Source: JBHHZM01 sp046758065
GTDB taxonomy: Bacteria > Pseudomonadota > Alphaproteobacteria > JAAXGF01
Direction: 5' to 3'
Length of the DNA: 8,084 nucleotides
Assembly: GCA_046758065.1 (NCBI GenBank)
Contig: JBHHZM010000136.1
Coordinates: 1 to 8,084, forward strand
The notes under the pieces are model-generated. The model ran no database searches. It saw only the letters and a program-made list of their open reading frames with translations, and had not been told where the DNA came from. Positions 1 through 5,675 of the stretch are shown in pieces (position 1 is the first letter of the stretch; every line of letters begins with the position of its first letter). Both the position numbers and the translations under genes were made by a program.

Positions 1-1
1 C

Positions 2-241
2 GGCAAGGTGACTCGCGCCATGATGCTCGTTGAGCGCACGATCGAATTCGCCGACTTGGCAAAGCAGACCGAGACCTACTGGTGGGCCAGTAACAACCTG
101 CGTCGCGGCCCCCACAGCGGCGCCTACTGGGTGCTGCGCGCGATGCGCAAGAGCGGCAAGACCGAACGACTCAGATACCGCGCGACCAAGGTGCTGGTCG
201 ACCGCGGCTACGCCGAGCACTGCGCTGCCGCCGACTGGTGA
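2..241 (+). CDS. 3' end of an unrecognised protein (5' end outside window)
   Basis: The frame is open to the left edge and ends at TGA 239-241, giving at least 79 C-terminal residues. The codons end mostly in G or C, which looks like genuine coding sequence. The internal GTG at 8 and ATG at 20 are unlikely to be the true start because the frame continues beyond the window. The visible part is basic and aromatic, with an ETYWW stretch, an Arg/Lys-rich middle (MRKSGKTERLRYRATK) and a hydrophilic end. I see no membrane segment or catalytic motif and do not recognise the family. It shares the strand of the amide genes but is separated from them by about 350 bp, so a functional link is not supported. 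Confidence 0.5.
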   Translation, partial: GKVTRAMMLVERTIEFADLAKQTETYWWASNNLRRGPHSGAYWVLRAMRKSGKTERLRYRATKVLVDRGYAEHCAAADW

Positions 242-281
242 CCCTGCCGTCCGACGGCGCCATTGCAGCGCCCCAATGCCA

Positions 282-310
282 TTGACAAAGCGCGGCGCTT
301 GATCGACTAC
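282..310 (+). promoter_or_regulatory. Candidate promoter -35 box with operator-like palindrome
   Basis: TTGACA at 282-287 is a perfect sigma70-type -35 hexamer. It is followed immediately by AAGCGC-G-GCGCTT (288-300), a perfect 6-1-6 palindrome that would lie in the promoter spacer. The hexamer 17 bp downstream, GACTAC (305-310), is a poor -10 box, so the promoter call is weak. If real, it would give the amidase a leader of about 270 nt and a repressor or activator site overlapping the promoter. Confidence 0.25.
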
Positions 311-574
311 TTGAAAGCGCCGGCTCGGCGCGCCGCATCGCGCCCGGGTCGTGCGGCGGGAGCGTTCTCGCGTCATCGGGTGCAACGGTGCACCGACAAG
401 ATCCATCGACATCGGCCCTGCAAACCGACGAGCCCGGCGGGGCCCGCGGTCATGCGCCGCAGTGCGATGGACGCCGCTGCCCGGTGGCCGTCTCGAAGGG
501 CGGCGACCGTGGCATCAACGCGTGGGCTCGGGACCGGACGCATCGCCGGTGCGGCATCGGGCCAGGATACGAAC

Positions 575-581
575 AGGGAGG
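575..581 (+). promoter_or_regulatory. Ribosome binding site of the amidase
   Basis: AGGGAGG lies 6 nt before ATG 588. It is a strong Shine-Dalgarno match and fixes the amidase start at 588 rather than at the upstream end of the open frame. Confidence 0.8.
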
Positions 582-587
582 CATGCC

Positions 588-2108
588 ATGACCCTTAGAC
601 GACCCTCAAGGAAGGACCTCATCGATATCAGCGAGCGCTATCATCTCAATCTCACCGAGGCCGAGATCGACGCCTACATGGATCTCGTGCCGGCAGTCCT
701 CGACGGATACGACAAGCTCGATCAGTATCCCGACCCCGTGCGCGCGGTGATGCCGGCGGCCCGCATCCCGGGTCCGCGGCCCGAACCCTCAGCCGACCCG
801 CTCAACGGTGTCGTGCGCACCTGCTCGGTAAAGGCGACGCCAGCCGGCCGGGGGCCGCTCGCGGGAAAGAAGATCGGCATCAAGGACACGGTTTGCGTTG
901 CCGGCATCCCGATGACCTGTGCGTCGCGACTGCTTTACGACTACGTGCCGGACAGCGACGCCACCATCGTTCGCCGCATCCTCAAGGCCGGCGGGCACAT
1001 CACGGCAATCACGAATACCGACGACTTCGCGTTCTCGGGCGGCGGCCATACGTCGGTTTACGGTGCCGGTCTCAATCCGGCGAATCCGAAGCACGCGGCG
1101 GGCGGCTCGTCGTGTGGCTCGGCGATCGCTGCGGCGACCGGTCTTGTTGACATCGCCATTGGCGGTGACCAGGGGGGATCGATCCGCATTCCCGCGGCTT
1201 GGTCCGGCATCATCGGTCTGAAGCCGACCCACGGACTCGTCCCCTACACGGGGATCGTCGGTTTTGATCATACGATCGACCATATCGGACCGATGGCGCT
1301 TACCGTCGAAAACGTCGCGCTGATGCTGCAGGTGATCGCGGGCAAGGACGACACGTGCGTCGATCCGCGTCAGCCCGACAAGGTCCGGGTGCCGAATTAC
1401 GGCAACGCCCTCACCGGTGAGATCAAGGGCATGCGCATCGCGGTCGTCAAGGAGGGCTTCGGCGCACCGGAGTCGATGCCGGTGGTCGATCGGGCGGTGA
1501 AGGAGGCTGCGAAGTTCCTGGCGGGGCTGGGAGCCAAGGTGAAGCAGATCTCGGTGCCCGAACACGACAAGGTGGTGCCGATCTGGAATTGCGTTGCCAT
1601 AGAGGGCGGCATCGACAGCTTCTACCACGGCCATGCCGCGTACCAGAACAAGGGCTGGTACGACACGCGCCTCATGTCCGCGATGTCGCGGGCGATCAGG
1701 ACCAACGGCGGCGATTTCTCACCGACGGCGAAACTCGGCGGCCTGGTCGGGCACTACATGCGGGAACAATACCACGGGGTTTTCTACGGTCGCGCCCAGA
1801 ACATGTCGCGGGTGCTCACCGAAGCCTACGACCGGGTTTTCGAGGACTACGACGTGGTGTTGATGCCGACGACGCCGCAAACCGCACACAAAGTGCCGCC
1901 CTCCCCCGAGGAGGATCGGCGGAGCCACATCGCCGAGGCGCTCAACATGGTGAGAAACACCGCGGCCTTCGACCTGACGGGGCATCCCTCGATCACGGTG
2001 CCTTGTCGCGATGTTAAAGGCCTGCCCGTCGGTCTGATGCTCACCGGCGCCCGCTTTGACGATTCGAGCGTGTTGCGCGTGGCTCACGCCTATGCGACTG
2101 CAAAGTAA
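588..2108 (+). CDS. Amidase-signature family amide hydrolase
   Basis: This 506-residue cytoplasmic enzyme hydrolyses an amide to a carboxylate and ammonia. The amidase-signature triad is complete: Lys99 in GIKDT, cis-Ser174 in GGSSCGS and nucleophile Ser198 in GGDQGGSIRIP. The spacings (75 and 24 residues) match those I recall for Rhodococcus enantioselective amidases (Lys96/Ser171/Ser195). Those enzymes also share the roughly 70-residue N-terminal helical extension, the KPTHGLVPYTG segment, TIDHIGP, and the C-terminal TGHPSITVP and GLPVGLMLTG motifs. Residue 176, Cys here, is usually Gly in this signature. There is no signal peptide. It is not AmiE, which is a nitrilase-superfamily Cys enzyme. 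Neighbouring amiC/amiR and an amide-type ABC importer point to small amides, but the exact substrate cannot be read from sequence. Genes for this enzyme type often sit beside nitrile hydratase genes; none is visible here. Confidence 0.93.
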   Translation: MTLRRPSRKDLIDISERYHLNLTEAEIDAYMDLVPAVLDGYDKLDQYPDPVRAVMPAARIPGPRPEPSADPLNGVVRTCSVKATPAGRGPLAGKKIGIKDTVCVAGIPMTCASRLLYDYVPDSDATIVRRILKAGGHITAITNTDDFAFSGGGHTSVYGAGLNPANPKHAAGGSSCGSAIAAATGLVDIAIGGDQGGSIRIPAAWSGIIGLKPTHGLVPYTGIVGFDHTIDHIGPMALTVENVALMLQVIAGKDDTCVDPRQPDKVRVPNYGNALTGEIKGMRIAVVKEGFGAPESMPVVDRAVKEAAKFLAGLGAKVKQISVPEHDKVVPIWNCVAIEGGIDSFYHGHAAYQNKGWYDTRLMSAMSRAIRTNGGDFSPTAKLGGLVGHYMREQYHGVFYGRAQNMSRVLTEAYDRVFEDYDVVLMPTTPQTAHKVPPSPEEDRRSHIAEALNMVRNTAAFDLTGHPSITVPCRDVKGLPVGLMLTGARFDDSSVLRVAHAYATAK

Positions 2109-2131
2109 GCCGTTTCCTGGCCGAACACGAC

Positions 2132-2170
2132 TCCTGCCGGCGGATCAAACCGTGCATGCCGCCGGCGGGA
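2132..2170 (+). terminator. Strong G+C hairpin after the amidase, possible terminator
   Basis: The arm TCCTGCCGGCGG (2132-2143) pairs with CCGCCGGCGGGA (2159-2170), giving 12 bp with one G-U pair and a 15-nt loop, 23 nt after the amidase stop. No U-tract follows, so it may be a weak or Rho-assisted terminator, a 3'-end stabiliser or an attenuator before amiC. Confidence 0.45.
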
Positions 2171-2235
2171 AGTCCTCCGAGCCTGTGCCGGCCGAGGCTC
2201 CGAGAAAAGCCGGTGCGTCGCAACGCCGCGGCAAT

Positions 2236-2253
2236 TCGTCGCCGGCCCGACGA
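2236..2253. repeat. Perfect dyad upstream of amiC
   Basis: TCGTCG, six-base centre CCGGCC, then CGACGA. This perfect 6-bp inverted repeat lies about 5 bp upstream of a possible amiC promoter. It could be an operator or simply a small hairpin in G+C-rich DNA. Confidence 0.3.
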
Positions 2254-2257
2254 CGGC

Positions 2258-2286
2258 CTGTAAATCCGGGATGATCATGGTATTAT
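2258..2286 (+). promoter_or_regulatory. Weak candidate promoter for amiC-amiR
   Basis: TATTAT (2281-2286) is a good -10 hexamer (5 of 6). The hexamer 17 bp upstream, CTGTAA (2258-2263), matches the -35 consensus at only three positions. A start near 2293 would leave a 70-nt leader before amiC containing the hairpin at 2300-2324. Low confidence. Confidence 0.25.
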
Positions 2287-2299
2287 GAGACGTGCCGAG

Positions 2300-2324
2300 G
2301 ACTGTTGGTCAGGGGAGAACAGTC
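2300..2324 (+). promoter_or_regulatory. Leader hairpin before amiC with a purine-rich loop
   Basis: GACTGTT (2300-2306) and AACAGTC (2318-2324) form a perfect 7-bp stem around an 11-nt loop containing the Shine-Dalgarno-like AGGGGAG (2311-2317). It lies 38 nt before the chosen amiC ATG, in sequence I regard as untranslated. Confidence 0.35.
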
Positions 2325-2362
2325 GACAGCGCTTGCTCGCGTTGTTCGGGGGCGAATCGAAA

Positions 2363-3484
2363 ATGGTGACAAACGATCAAAGCAGCGAGCCATGGCGCGT
2401 GGGTGTGCTGTGGTCGCAGACTGGGGTCACTGCGGTCATCGAAACCAGCCAGCTCCAAGGCACGCTTTTCGCGTTCGAGGAAATTAACGCCGCTGGTGGC
2501 GTCAACGGACGCGAACTGATGCCGATTATTTACGATCCGATGTCGGAGCCGGCGAAATTCGCGCGCTATGCGCATCGGCTCCTGACCGAGGACAGCGTCA
2601 CCACGATATTCGGCTGCTATACGTCGAGCAGCCGCAAGGCCGTGCTTCCCGTGGTCGAACGCCGCAATGGCCTGTTGTGGTATCCCACGCTTTACGAAGG
2701 GTTCGAATATTCGCCCAACGTCATCTATACGGGCGCGGCCCCGAACCAGAACAGCGCGAGACTCGTCGATTATCTGATCGAAGCCTACGGGACCCGGTTC
2801 TTCTTGATCGGATCGGACTATATCTATCCGCACGAGTCGAACCGCATCATGCGCGAACTGCTCGACGTGCGCGGCGGTACCGTGGTCGCCGAACGCTATG
2901 TCGACCTGCGCGCCGGCCGCCTCGACTTCAAACCGGTGATACGCGATATCAAGAAGCTGCAGCCCGATGTAATCTTCTCGACCGTGGTCGGCGATGCCAC
3001 TGCTCATCTCTACCAGTCGTATGCCGATGCCGGCCTCGACCCGCGTTGCATGCCCATCGCCAGCCTGACGACGAGCGAAGCCGAGATCAAGTTGATGGGA
3101 GCCGATGTCGGCGAGGGGCACCTGACCGCGGCGTCGTATTTCGAAAACGTCGACACGGAAGCCAACCGCACCTTCGTCTCGCGTTACAAGGCACGGTTCG
3201 GCGACGACCAGTCGACCAACATGTGCGTCGAAGCCGCCTACTTCCAGGTGCACGTGTTCGCCAAGGCGCTCGCCGACACCAACTCGATGGACAGCGACGT
3301 GTTGCGGCCCATGGTGCTGGGTAGCGAGTTCGACGCGCCCCAGGGACGTATCGCCATTGACACCAAGAGCAGTCACACCGACCTGTGGACGCGCATCGCC
3401 CGGGCGAACCGATGCGGAGGTTTCGATATCGTCAGGGAGTCGCGGCTTGCCGTGAAACCCGACCCCTACTTGATGAGTCTTTAA
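2363..3484 (+). CDS. amiC: AmiC-type amide sensor, negative regulator of AmiR
   Basis: This 373-residue protein is a type I periplasmic-binding fold used as a cytoplasmic sensor. In the Pseudomonas system AmiC holds AmiR silent and releases it when a small amide binds. Residues 14-372 align throughout with Pseudomonas AmiC, including GCYTSSSRKAVLPVVER, YPTLYEGFEYSPN, APNQNSA, IGSDYIYP, FSTVVG and IASLTTSEAE. The known acetamide-pocket residues are kept as Tyr86, Ser88, Tyr107, Thr109 and Tyr155 (AmiC 83, 85, 104, 106 and 152); AmiC Pro107 is Leu110 here. No signal peptide is present, as expected for the sensor. I chose ATG 2363 because homology begins just after it and GGGGG (2348-2352) lies upstream; the in-frame ATG at 2285 lacks a good ribosome site and would add 26 unrelated residues. 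The gene is followed 51 bp later by amiR, so the pair is probably co-transcribed. Confidence 0.9.
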   Translation: MVTNDQSSEPWRVGVLWSQTGVTAVIETSQLQGTLFAFEEINAAGGVNGRELMPIIYDPMSEPAKFARYAHRLLTEDSVTTIFGCYTSSSRKAVLPVVERRNGLLWYPTLYEGFEYSPNVIYTGAAPNQNSARLVDYLIEAYGTRFFLIGSDYIYPHESNRIMRELLDVRGGTVVAERYVDLRAGRLDFKPVIRDIKKLQPDVIFSTVVGDATAHLYQSYADAGLDPRCMPIASLTTSEAEIKLMGADVGEGHLTAASYFENVDTEANRTFVSRYKARFGDDQSTNMCVEAAYFQVHVFAKALADTNSMDSDVLRPMVLGSEFDAPQGRIAIDTKSSHTDLWTRIARANRCGGFDIVRESRLAVKPDPYLMSL

Positions 3485-3506
3485 AATTCGCAGCAAAATT
3501 CGCAGC
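3483..3506. repeat. Tandem 12-bp duplication at the amiC stop
   Basis: AAAATTCGCAGC occurs twice back to back with no mismatch (3483-3494 and 3495-3506). The first copy starts inside the amiC stop codon. It fills nearly half of the 51-bp gap before amiR and looks like a recent slippage duplication. Confidence 0.85.
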
Positions 3507-3517
3507 GGGGCATCGGC

Positions 3518-3524
3518 AGGAAGG
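3518..3524 (+). promoter_or_regulatory. Ribosome binding site of amiR, supports TTG start
   Basis: AGGAAGG lies 11 nt before TTG 3536. No in-frame ATG or GTG occurs nearby at the N-terminal end, and the GTG at 3528 is out of frame, so translation probably starts at TTG. Confidence 0.55.
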
Positions 3525-3535
3525 CGGGTGAATCC

Positions 3536-4111
3536 TTGTCAACGTTGGAAGAGTTGCAAAAGCTCCGGATTTTGGTGATCCATCCCCGCGATACTGACGG
3601 TGAGAAGATCATCCGCTACCTCCGCCGTGTCGGCTGCGACGTCGAGACGACGTGGCCGCCGCCGATTGAGCTGCCGACGGGCATGGACATCGTTTTCTTC
3701 CTCGTCGATGCGCGAACGTCCCGTTCGCTGTCGTGGACCGGCAACAGGGCGCCGGCGGCGATCATCGGAGTGATCAGCCAGGAAACCCCCGACATACTCC
3801 GTTTGCTTGCCGATTCCAGTCTCCATGCCATGGTGGTCAAACCCACGGACCCGTTCGCTATATTGACAAGCCTCGCGATAGCCCGTAACATTTTTCGCTA
3901 CGAAGGGCGATTGCACACCAAGATTCGAAAGGTGGAAGAGACGCTTCGTTCGGTCCGCAGGGTGGAACAAGCCAAAATGATCCTGATGCGGGCAAAGAAA
4001 ATAAAAGAGCAGGAGGCATATGAATATCTCCGTCGGCATGCGATGAACAAGGGACTTCCCATTGGCAAGGTTGCCTCTGCCATTATTGACGCAAACGGCA
4101 TATTGAGTTAG
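3536..4111 (+). CDS. amiR: AmiR-type ANTAR antitermination regulator
   Basis: This 191-residue RNA-binding antiterminator is the partner of AmiC. Residues 10-115 form a pseudo-receiver domain; the motif TTWPPP (38-43) matches Pseudomonas AmiR CWPPP. The position where response regulators carry the phosphorylated Asp appears to be Leu56, with Asp58 nearby, while the Lys-Pro pair (102-103) remains. This fits control by AmiC binding rather than phosphorylation. A helical, charged linker (about 120-145) suits the coiled coil of AmiR. The ANTAR domain follows (about 140-187), with its usual pattern: Ala146, Leu150-Met151, Glu160-Ala161-Tyr162, Leu165-Arg166, Ala169-Met170 and Ala180. The start is a rare TTG, which may limit synthesis. 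G+C falls to about 47% over 3961-4110 (counted by hand), well below the neighbouring genes. The leader directly downstream carries a terminator and hairpins of the kind ANTAR proteins control. Confidence 0.92.
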   Translation: MSTLEELQKLRILVIHPRDTDGEKIIRYLRRVGCDVETTWPPPIELPTGMDIVFFLVDARTSRSLSWTGNRAPAAIIGVISQETPDILRLLADSSLHAMVVKPTDPFAILTSLAIARNIFRYEGRLHTKIRKVEETLRSVRRVEQAKMILMRAKKIKEQEAYEYLRRHAMNKGLPIGKVASAIIDANGILS

Positions 4112-4115
4112 TCAG

Positions 4116-4144
4116 TTTGTATTTCGTCTTTTGTTTGTGTTTGT
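4116..4144 (+). other. U-rich tract after amiR
   Basis: Twenty of 29 bases are T and only one is A, with repeated TTTGT-like units. No convincing stem precedes it, so it is not an ordinary intrinsic terminator. In RNA it would be a U/G-rich single strand at the head of the transporter leader. Confidence 0.5.
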
Positions 4145-4164
4145 CCCGCAGTTGGATTTGGGAC
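4143..4164 (+). promoter_or_regulatory. Leader hairpin 1 (GUCCC/GGGAC)
   Basis: GTCCC (4143-4147) can pair with GGGAC (4160-4164) around a 12-nt loop. The same arm sequences recur at 4207-4222, so this stem may take part in alternative folding of the transporter leader. Confidence 0.4.
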
Positions 4165-4180
4165 GCAACGAATTGAAATA

Positions 4181-4222
4181 GGCGGCAGCGCGGTCGTCAT
4201 CGAAGCGGGACAGAATGGTCCC
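4181..4222 (+). promoter_or_regulatory. Candidate ANTAR dual-hairpin target RNA
   Basis: Two adjacent small hairpins with six-base loops lie directly before the terminator. The first is GGCGGC (4181-4186), loop AGCGCG, GTCGTC (4193-4198), with two G-U pairs; its loop has the A1 and G4 described for ANTAR targets. The second is GGGAC (4207-4211), loop AGAATG, GTCCC (4218-4222); it has A1 but A rather than G at position 4. The linker is 8 nt. Position, loop size and proximity to amiR support an AmiR-binding element; the second loop is a departure from the consensus. Confidence 0.5.
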
Positions 4223-4226
4223 AATC

Positions 4227-4257
4227 GGCCTGTGACGTGGGTGCGCAGGCCTTTTTT
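4227..4257 (+). terminator. Intrinsic terminator in the transporter leader (attenuator)
   Basis: GGCCTGTG (4227-4234) pairs with CGCAGGCC (4244-4251) around a 9-nt loop, with one G-U pair, followed at once by six T residues and then GTTTTC. This is a textbook Rho-independent terminator. It lies 58 bp before the binding-protein start and after the candidate ANTAR hairpins, so it is most likely the regulated terminator of the transporter operon. It may also serve as the amiC-amiR terminator in the uninduced state. Confidence 0.85.
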
Positions 4258-4300
4258 GTTTTCGCCTGTTCGCAACGTAGAACGCAAAACCAGACGGTGA

Positions 4301-4308
4301 GAGGGAGG
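4301..4308 (+). promoter_or_regulatory. Ribosome binding site of the binding-protein gene
   Basis: GAGGGAGG ends 7 nt before ATG 4316. It is very strong, in keeping with high expression of a binding protein, and favours 4316 over the in-frame ATG at 4322. Confidence 0.8.
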
Positions 4309-4315
4309 TCATCTG

Positions 4316-5620
4316 ATGCGCATGAAGAGACGGTCGTTCCTTAAGGGCACTGCCGCGGTCGCCGCCGGGACGGTAACGGCCACGACGAAGTTCCCGTACA
4401 TTTTCGTCCGAAATATCGCCAAAGCGCAGGAGGGCCCGACGATCAAGGTCGGCATCCTGCATTCGCTGAGCGGCACCATCGCGATCATCGAGCGGTCGTT
4501 GCACAATGCCGAACTGCTGGCGATCGATGAAATCAACGCCAAGGGCGGCGTGCTCGGCAAACAGATCGAGCCGATCGTCGAAGACCCGCAGTCGATGGTC
4601 CAGGTCTTCGCTCAGAAGGCCAAGAAGCTGATTCTCCAGGACAAGGTGGTGGCGGTGCTTGGTTGCTACACGTCGGCGAGCCGCCAGTCGGTGCTGCCGG
4701 TGTTCGAGGAGCACAACAACCTACTGCTCTATCCGACGCTCTATGAGGCGCAGGAGTGCAGCAAGAATTGTTTCTACACCGGCGCCGTGCCGAACCAGCA
4801 GTTGGATGACTTTGTGCCCTGGATCATCAAGAACATCGGGCCGAAGTTCTATCTGATCGGCGCCAACTACATCTATCCGAAGGAGACCAACCGCGAGGTC
4901 AAGGCGCTGCTGAAACTGCACGGCGGGACGCATGTTGCGGAAGAGTATTCGCCGCTGGGCCACACCGAGTTCTCGACCAACATCAACAAGATCGCGGCCA
5001 AGAATCCGGATGTGGTGTTCTCCGATCTTGTCGGCGACCAGGTCGTCGCATTCTACAAGCAGATGCGCCAGTTCGGCATTACCTCGAAGGACATTCCGAT
5101 TTGCACGCCCATCACCACCGAGCAGGAAATCAAGGCGATGGGACCCGAGAATGCGCTCGGTCACTACACCTCGTTCAACTACTTCCAGTCGGTCAAGTCG
5201 CCCGAGAACGAGAACTTCGTCAGTAAGTACAAGGCCAAGTACGGTAAGGACGCGGTCACCAACGCGGTCATGGAGGCGGCCTACTTCCAGACCTTCTTCC
5301 TGGCGCAGGCGATCGAGAAGATCGGCTCCACCGACACCGACGGGCTGATCTTCGAAGGGCTGCCGGGTCAGGAATTCCAGGCCCCGCAGGGCAAGGTCAA
5401 GATCGATGAGAAGAACCACCACACTTGGCTGTGGGCGCGTATCGGTCGGGCCAACGAGGAAGGCCAGTTCGACATTATCGACAAGTCGAAAACCTGGATC
5501 CGGCCCGATCCCTGGGTCGATCTCCTCTACCCGAACAAGGACTGCGATTTCACCGATCAGCGGGTCATCGACCGGCTGAACAGCGGTTCGACGGACCGCT
5601 CGGGTACGATCAATATTTAG
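4316..5620 (+). CDS. Amide/urea-type ABC importer substrate-binding protein (UrtA/FmdD-like)
   Basis: This 434-residue protein captures substrate outside the inner membrane for the permeases encoded downstream. The N-terminus carries a twin-arginine motif, KRRSFLKG (residues 4-11), a modest hydrophobic stretch and a likely cleavage site after A35-K36-A37, so export by Tat is expected. The mature part is a type I periplasmic-binding fold of the UrtA/AmiC branch: VGILHSLSGT (45-54), GCYTSASRQSVLPVFEE, YPTLYEAQE, YTGAVPNQQ, FYLIGANYIYP, and a C-terminal APQGKVKID followed by RPDPW. Pocket residues Tyr118, Ser120, Tyr139, Thr141 and Tyr187 coincide with those of AmiC. From memory, urea-specific UrtA proteins instead have Trp in GCWTSASR and VQ in YPVQYEG, so I favour a short-chain amide over urea. 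It is the first gene after the regulated terminator. Confidence 0.9.
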   Translation: MRMKRRSFLKGTAAVAAGTVTATTKFPYIFVRNIAKAQEGPTIKVGILHSLSGTIAIIERSLHNAELLAIDEINAKGGVLGKQIEPIVEDPQSMVQVFAQKAKKLILQDKVVAVLGCYTSASRQSVLPVFEEHNNLLLYPTLYEAQECSKNCFYTGAVPNQQLDDFVPWIIKNIGPKFYLIGANYIYPKETNREVKALLKLHGGTHVAEEYSPLGHTEFSTNINKIAAKNPDVVFSDLVGDQVVAFYKQMRQFGITSKDIPICTPITTEQEIKAMGPENALGHYTSFNYFQSVKSPENENFVSKYKAKYGKDAVTNAVMEAAYFQTFFLAQAIEKIGSTDTDGLIFEGLPGQEFQAPQGKVKIDEKNHHTWLWARIGRANEEGQFDIIDKSKTWIRPDPWVDLLYPNKDCDFTDQRVIDRLNSGSTDRSGTINI

Positions 5621-5622
5621 TT

Positions 5623-5674
5623 GCCGGGGTGAGGCGGCGGGCAACGCTGTGTTCCCGCCGCCCGCTTCCCCGGC
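5623..5674 (+). promoter_or_regulatory. Long two-part hairpin after the binding-protein gene
   Basis: The outer stem GCCGGGG/CCCCGGC (5623-5629, 5668-5674) and inner stem GGCGGCGGG/CCCGCCGCC (5633-5641, 5654-5662) give 16 G+C-rich pairs starting 2 nt after the stop. No U-tract follows. Such structures between binding-protein and permease genes, as in malE-malF, protect the upstream mRNA from decay and raise its level over the permeases. Confidence 0.7.
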
Positions 5675-5675
5675 G

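Larger units (their letters stand above)
242..587. other. Non-coding gap upstream of the amidase
   Basis: This 346-bp stretch holds no gene I can support. Several frames stay open, but they are mutually overlapping, Arg/Ala/Pro-rich and typical of G+C-rich noise. The amidase frame itself is open back to 351, but nothing homologous precedes residue 1. Visible elements are a TTGACA box fused to a perfect palindrome (282-300), a short perfect hairpin at 379-394 (GGTGCA, loop ACGG, TGCACC) and a weak dyad ACCGG/CCGGT at 533-550. No U-tract terminator is present. Confidence 0.5.

Noticed and set aside
379..394. Hairpin before the amidase as an ANTAR target
   Set aside because: Read as a six-base loop it gives AACGGT with A1 and G4, but A384 and T389 would pair, and I found no partner hairpin nearby and no terminator with a U-tract.
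351..587. N-terminal extension of the amidase by 79 codons
   Set aside because: The frame is open, but the sequence is Arg-rich and unlike any amidase N-terminus, while AGGGAGG sits correctly before ATG 588 and homology begins there.
2285..2362. Upstream ATG for amiC adding 26 residues
   Set aside because: No good ribosome site, the ATG overlaps a possible -10 box, a stable hairpin lies in the segment, and AmiC homology starts after 2363.
2309..3496. Long open frame on the minus strand opposite amiC
   Set aside because: It mirrors the codon structure of a clearly homologous + strand gene and its product resembles no protein; a shadow of G+C-rich codon bias. The same holds for the long minus-strand frames at 4721-5908 and 6191-7675.
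4086..4114. TTGACG as a -35 box for a separate transporter promoter
   Set aside because: The hexamer lies inside amiR and the sequence 17 bp downstream, TAGTCA, matches the -10 consensus poorly.
4152..4179. TTGGAT/TGAAAT as a promoter in the leader
   Set aside because: Weak match, and transcription would start within the first candidate ANTAR hairpin, removing part of its stem.
4316..5620. Calling the binding protein urea-specific UrtA
   Set aside because: Overall family fits, but the pocket segments (GCYTSASR, YPTLYE, ANYIYP) resemble AmiC more than the urea-type motifs I recall, so only an amide/urea-type call is made.
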